Source: Aphelocoma coerulescens (Eukaryota > Chordata > Aves > Passeriformes > Corvidae). Taken from it: a DNA stretch of 64,000 nt. Location: assembly GCF_041296385.1 (NCBI RefSeq), contig NC_091015.1, positions 54,130,345 through 54,194,344 of the forward strand, written 5' to 3'. The notes below the pieces were generated by a model. That model searched no databases. It saw nothing but the letters and a program-made list of their open reading frames with translations, and was not told the DNA's origin. The position numbers and the translations under genes are program-made. Each line of letters begins with the position of its first letter. Positions within the stretch are counted from its first letter, which is position 1. Below are positions 63,001-64,000 of this stretch, one piece after another.

Positions 63001-64000
63001 GCTTGGCTACTTTTTTCTAGGTAATGGGTAAAATTGTTTTTATAAGAAATTGCTTCTGAGTGTCCTCTCTGTGAAGGAGCCTGACTCTGCTTGAGAGAGG
63101 AGCCTACTCTGACTCCATTGACAGTAAAGAAAATTTTCTGTGAGAGTGGAGTTCTTTCACTAAGGTTTTTAGGTGCAAAAGGATAAACTTTGAGGTTCCA
63201 TCGCTGCTAGAAATTTAGGTGTAAATTTGTAGAAAGAAGAAATGTTACTCTTTTTTGAGAGCTTCTGCTGAATTGCTTTGCAGTTCATCTGTAACAGTGA
63301 ATGTAAGATTGTGAAATTTTGCATTGCCTGCTGCAGTGGGTATTAGAACAAAATCCAAGACTAATTCTACTGCTTTCTGTTGGTTGATGCTTGACATTCT
63401 AGGTTTTTATTAATGGTTGCCTTAGTCCTTCAAAATCACTACTTTTCCCCTATCCTCTCTTGACTTTGCCTAAGCACTCATTGACTAAGAATGCAGATGC
63501 TCTTCATTTTTCAAAATTCCTGCAGGAATTTCTGTGAAAGTTGCAAGACGTATAATCTTCATGTGTGAACTGAATATGTCACTGTTGTGATACATCTGAA
63601 AAGCATGGTCATTCTAGAAATTGGTTGTCAAATTAGTAGTTGCTCCTTTTTGTGTGACTGTACCCAGAGGGAAATATTTGAAATACTAGTTCTGGTAGAA
63701 GTGTACTTTTGAAAAAGGCTGATTTTTGAAAAGCAGAGTAGCAAGAAACATGACTGTGCTTACTTCTGACTTAGATAATTAATAAGGAAAATAGTATTAC
63801 CTTAATGTTAGAGATCCATATTTATATGCTTTCAGTTTGTACATAATTGATCTTATGAATCAAAAGCCACAAAATGTTAAAGATTAAATTAGCCAACTAG
63901 AAAAGTTTCTGATTGTCTCATAAACGAAGTAAAAGCAAATCAGAATAAGCAAGGTTGAATGCAATATTAAACTATGTTCCTGTAAAGAGGTCCTGTTATT

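Larger units (their letters stand above)
39141..64000 (+). other. Long tract 3' of exon 10, ULK4 intron or beyond
   Basis: No further ULK4 exon is recognised in nearly 25 kb. The next human segment starts EHQESILGNTMQSV and no equivalent was found by eye. The tract holds microsatellites, CR1 copies (45935-46670, 49060-49510, 58815-59075), a SINE (56186-56300) and a promoter- or LTR-like module (58239-58720). It also holds several unassigned exon-like segments, listed separately. It is most simply one long intron, with the missing exon downstream or too diverged to see. Confidence 0.6.

Overview
This is vertebrate, almost certainly avian, genomic DNA: AT-rich and CpG-poor, with small exons separated by kilobases of intron. 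It carries CR1 LINE fragments, a bird-type ERV LTR and a tRNA-Ile-headed SINE with a CR1-like tail. That SINE resembles TguSINE1 of songbirds, so a passerine is the best guess; bird is confident, passerine is not. There is no bacterial operon, CRISPR array or rRNA.

The main content is the middle-to-late part of one plus-strand gene, ULK4 (Unc-51-like kinase 4, a pseudokinase with a long HEAT/ARM-repeat C-terminal half). Ten exons are supported at 1688-1815, 8862-8995, 11882-12003, 12314-12370, 15402-15453, 15540-15634, 23899-23950, 24050-24194, 29226-29318 and 39092-39140. All have GT-AG borders. Phases agree at every junction, and the spliced length is 927 nt (309 codons) with no internal stop. 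From memory of human ULK4 this is roughly residues 730-1040. The kinase domain lies upstream of the window. The last ~235 residues were not recognised and probably lie downstream.

Region by region: 1-1687 is upstream intron. 1.8-8.9 kb is an intron holding an LTR in two pieces (about 3969-4060 and 5050-5265) with a CR1 piece between them. 8.9-15.6 kb holds exons 2-6. 15.6-23.9 kb is an intron with CR1 pieces near 19.7-20.7 kb and a repeat-poor tract at 17.6-18.7 kb. 23.9-29.3 kb holds exons 7-9. 29.3-39.1 kb is a repeat-poor intron. Exon 10 follows, and then nearly 25 kb without a recognised ULK4 exon.

That last stretch is the puzzle. It contains several plus-strand open segments with splice-like borders (43231-43311, 43935 to about 44145, 47081-47397, 51608-51821, 59219-59288). 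Some are phase-compatible with each other, but I cannot match any to ULK4 or another gene. It also holds a GC-rich cluster of transcription-factor-like motifs (52869-53125). Near 58.2-58.8 kb there is a promoter- or LTR-like module with evenly spaced CCAAT boxes, a TATA box, a 26-bp tandem repeat carrying E-boxes and a perfect Kozak start. Three CR1 copies and the SINE complete it.
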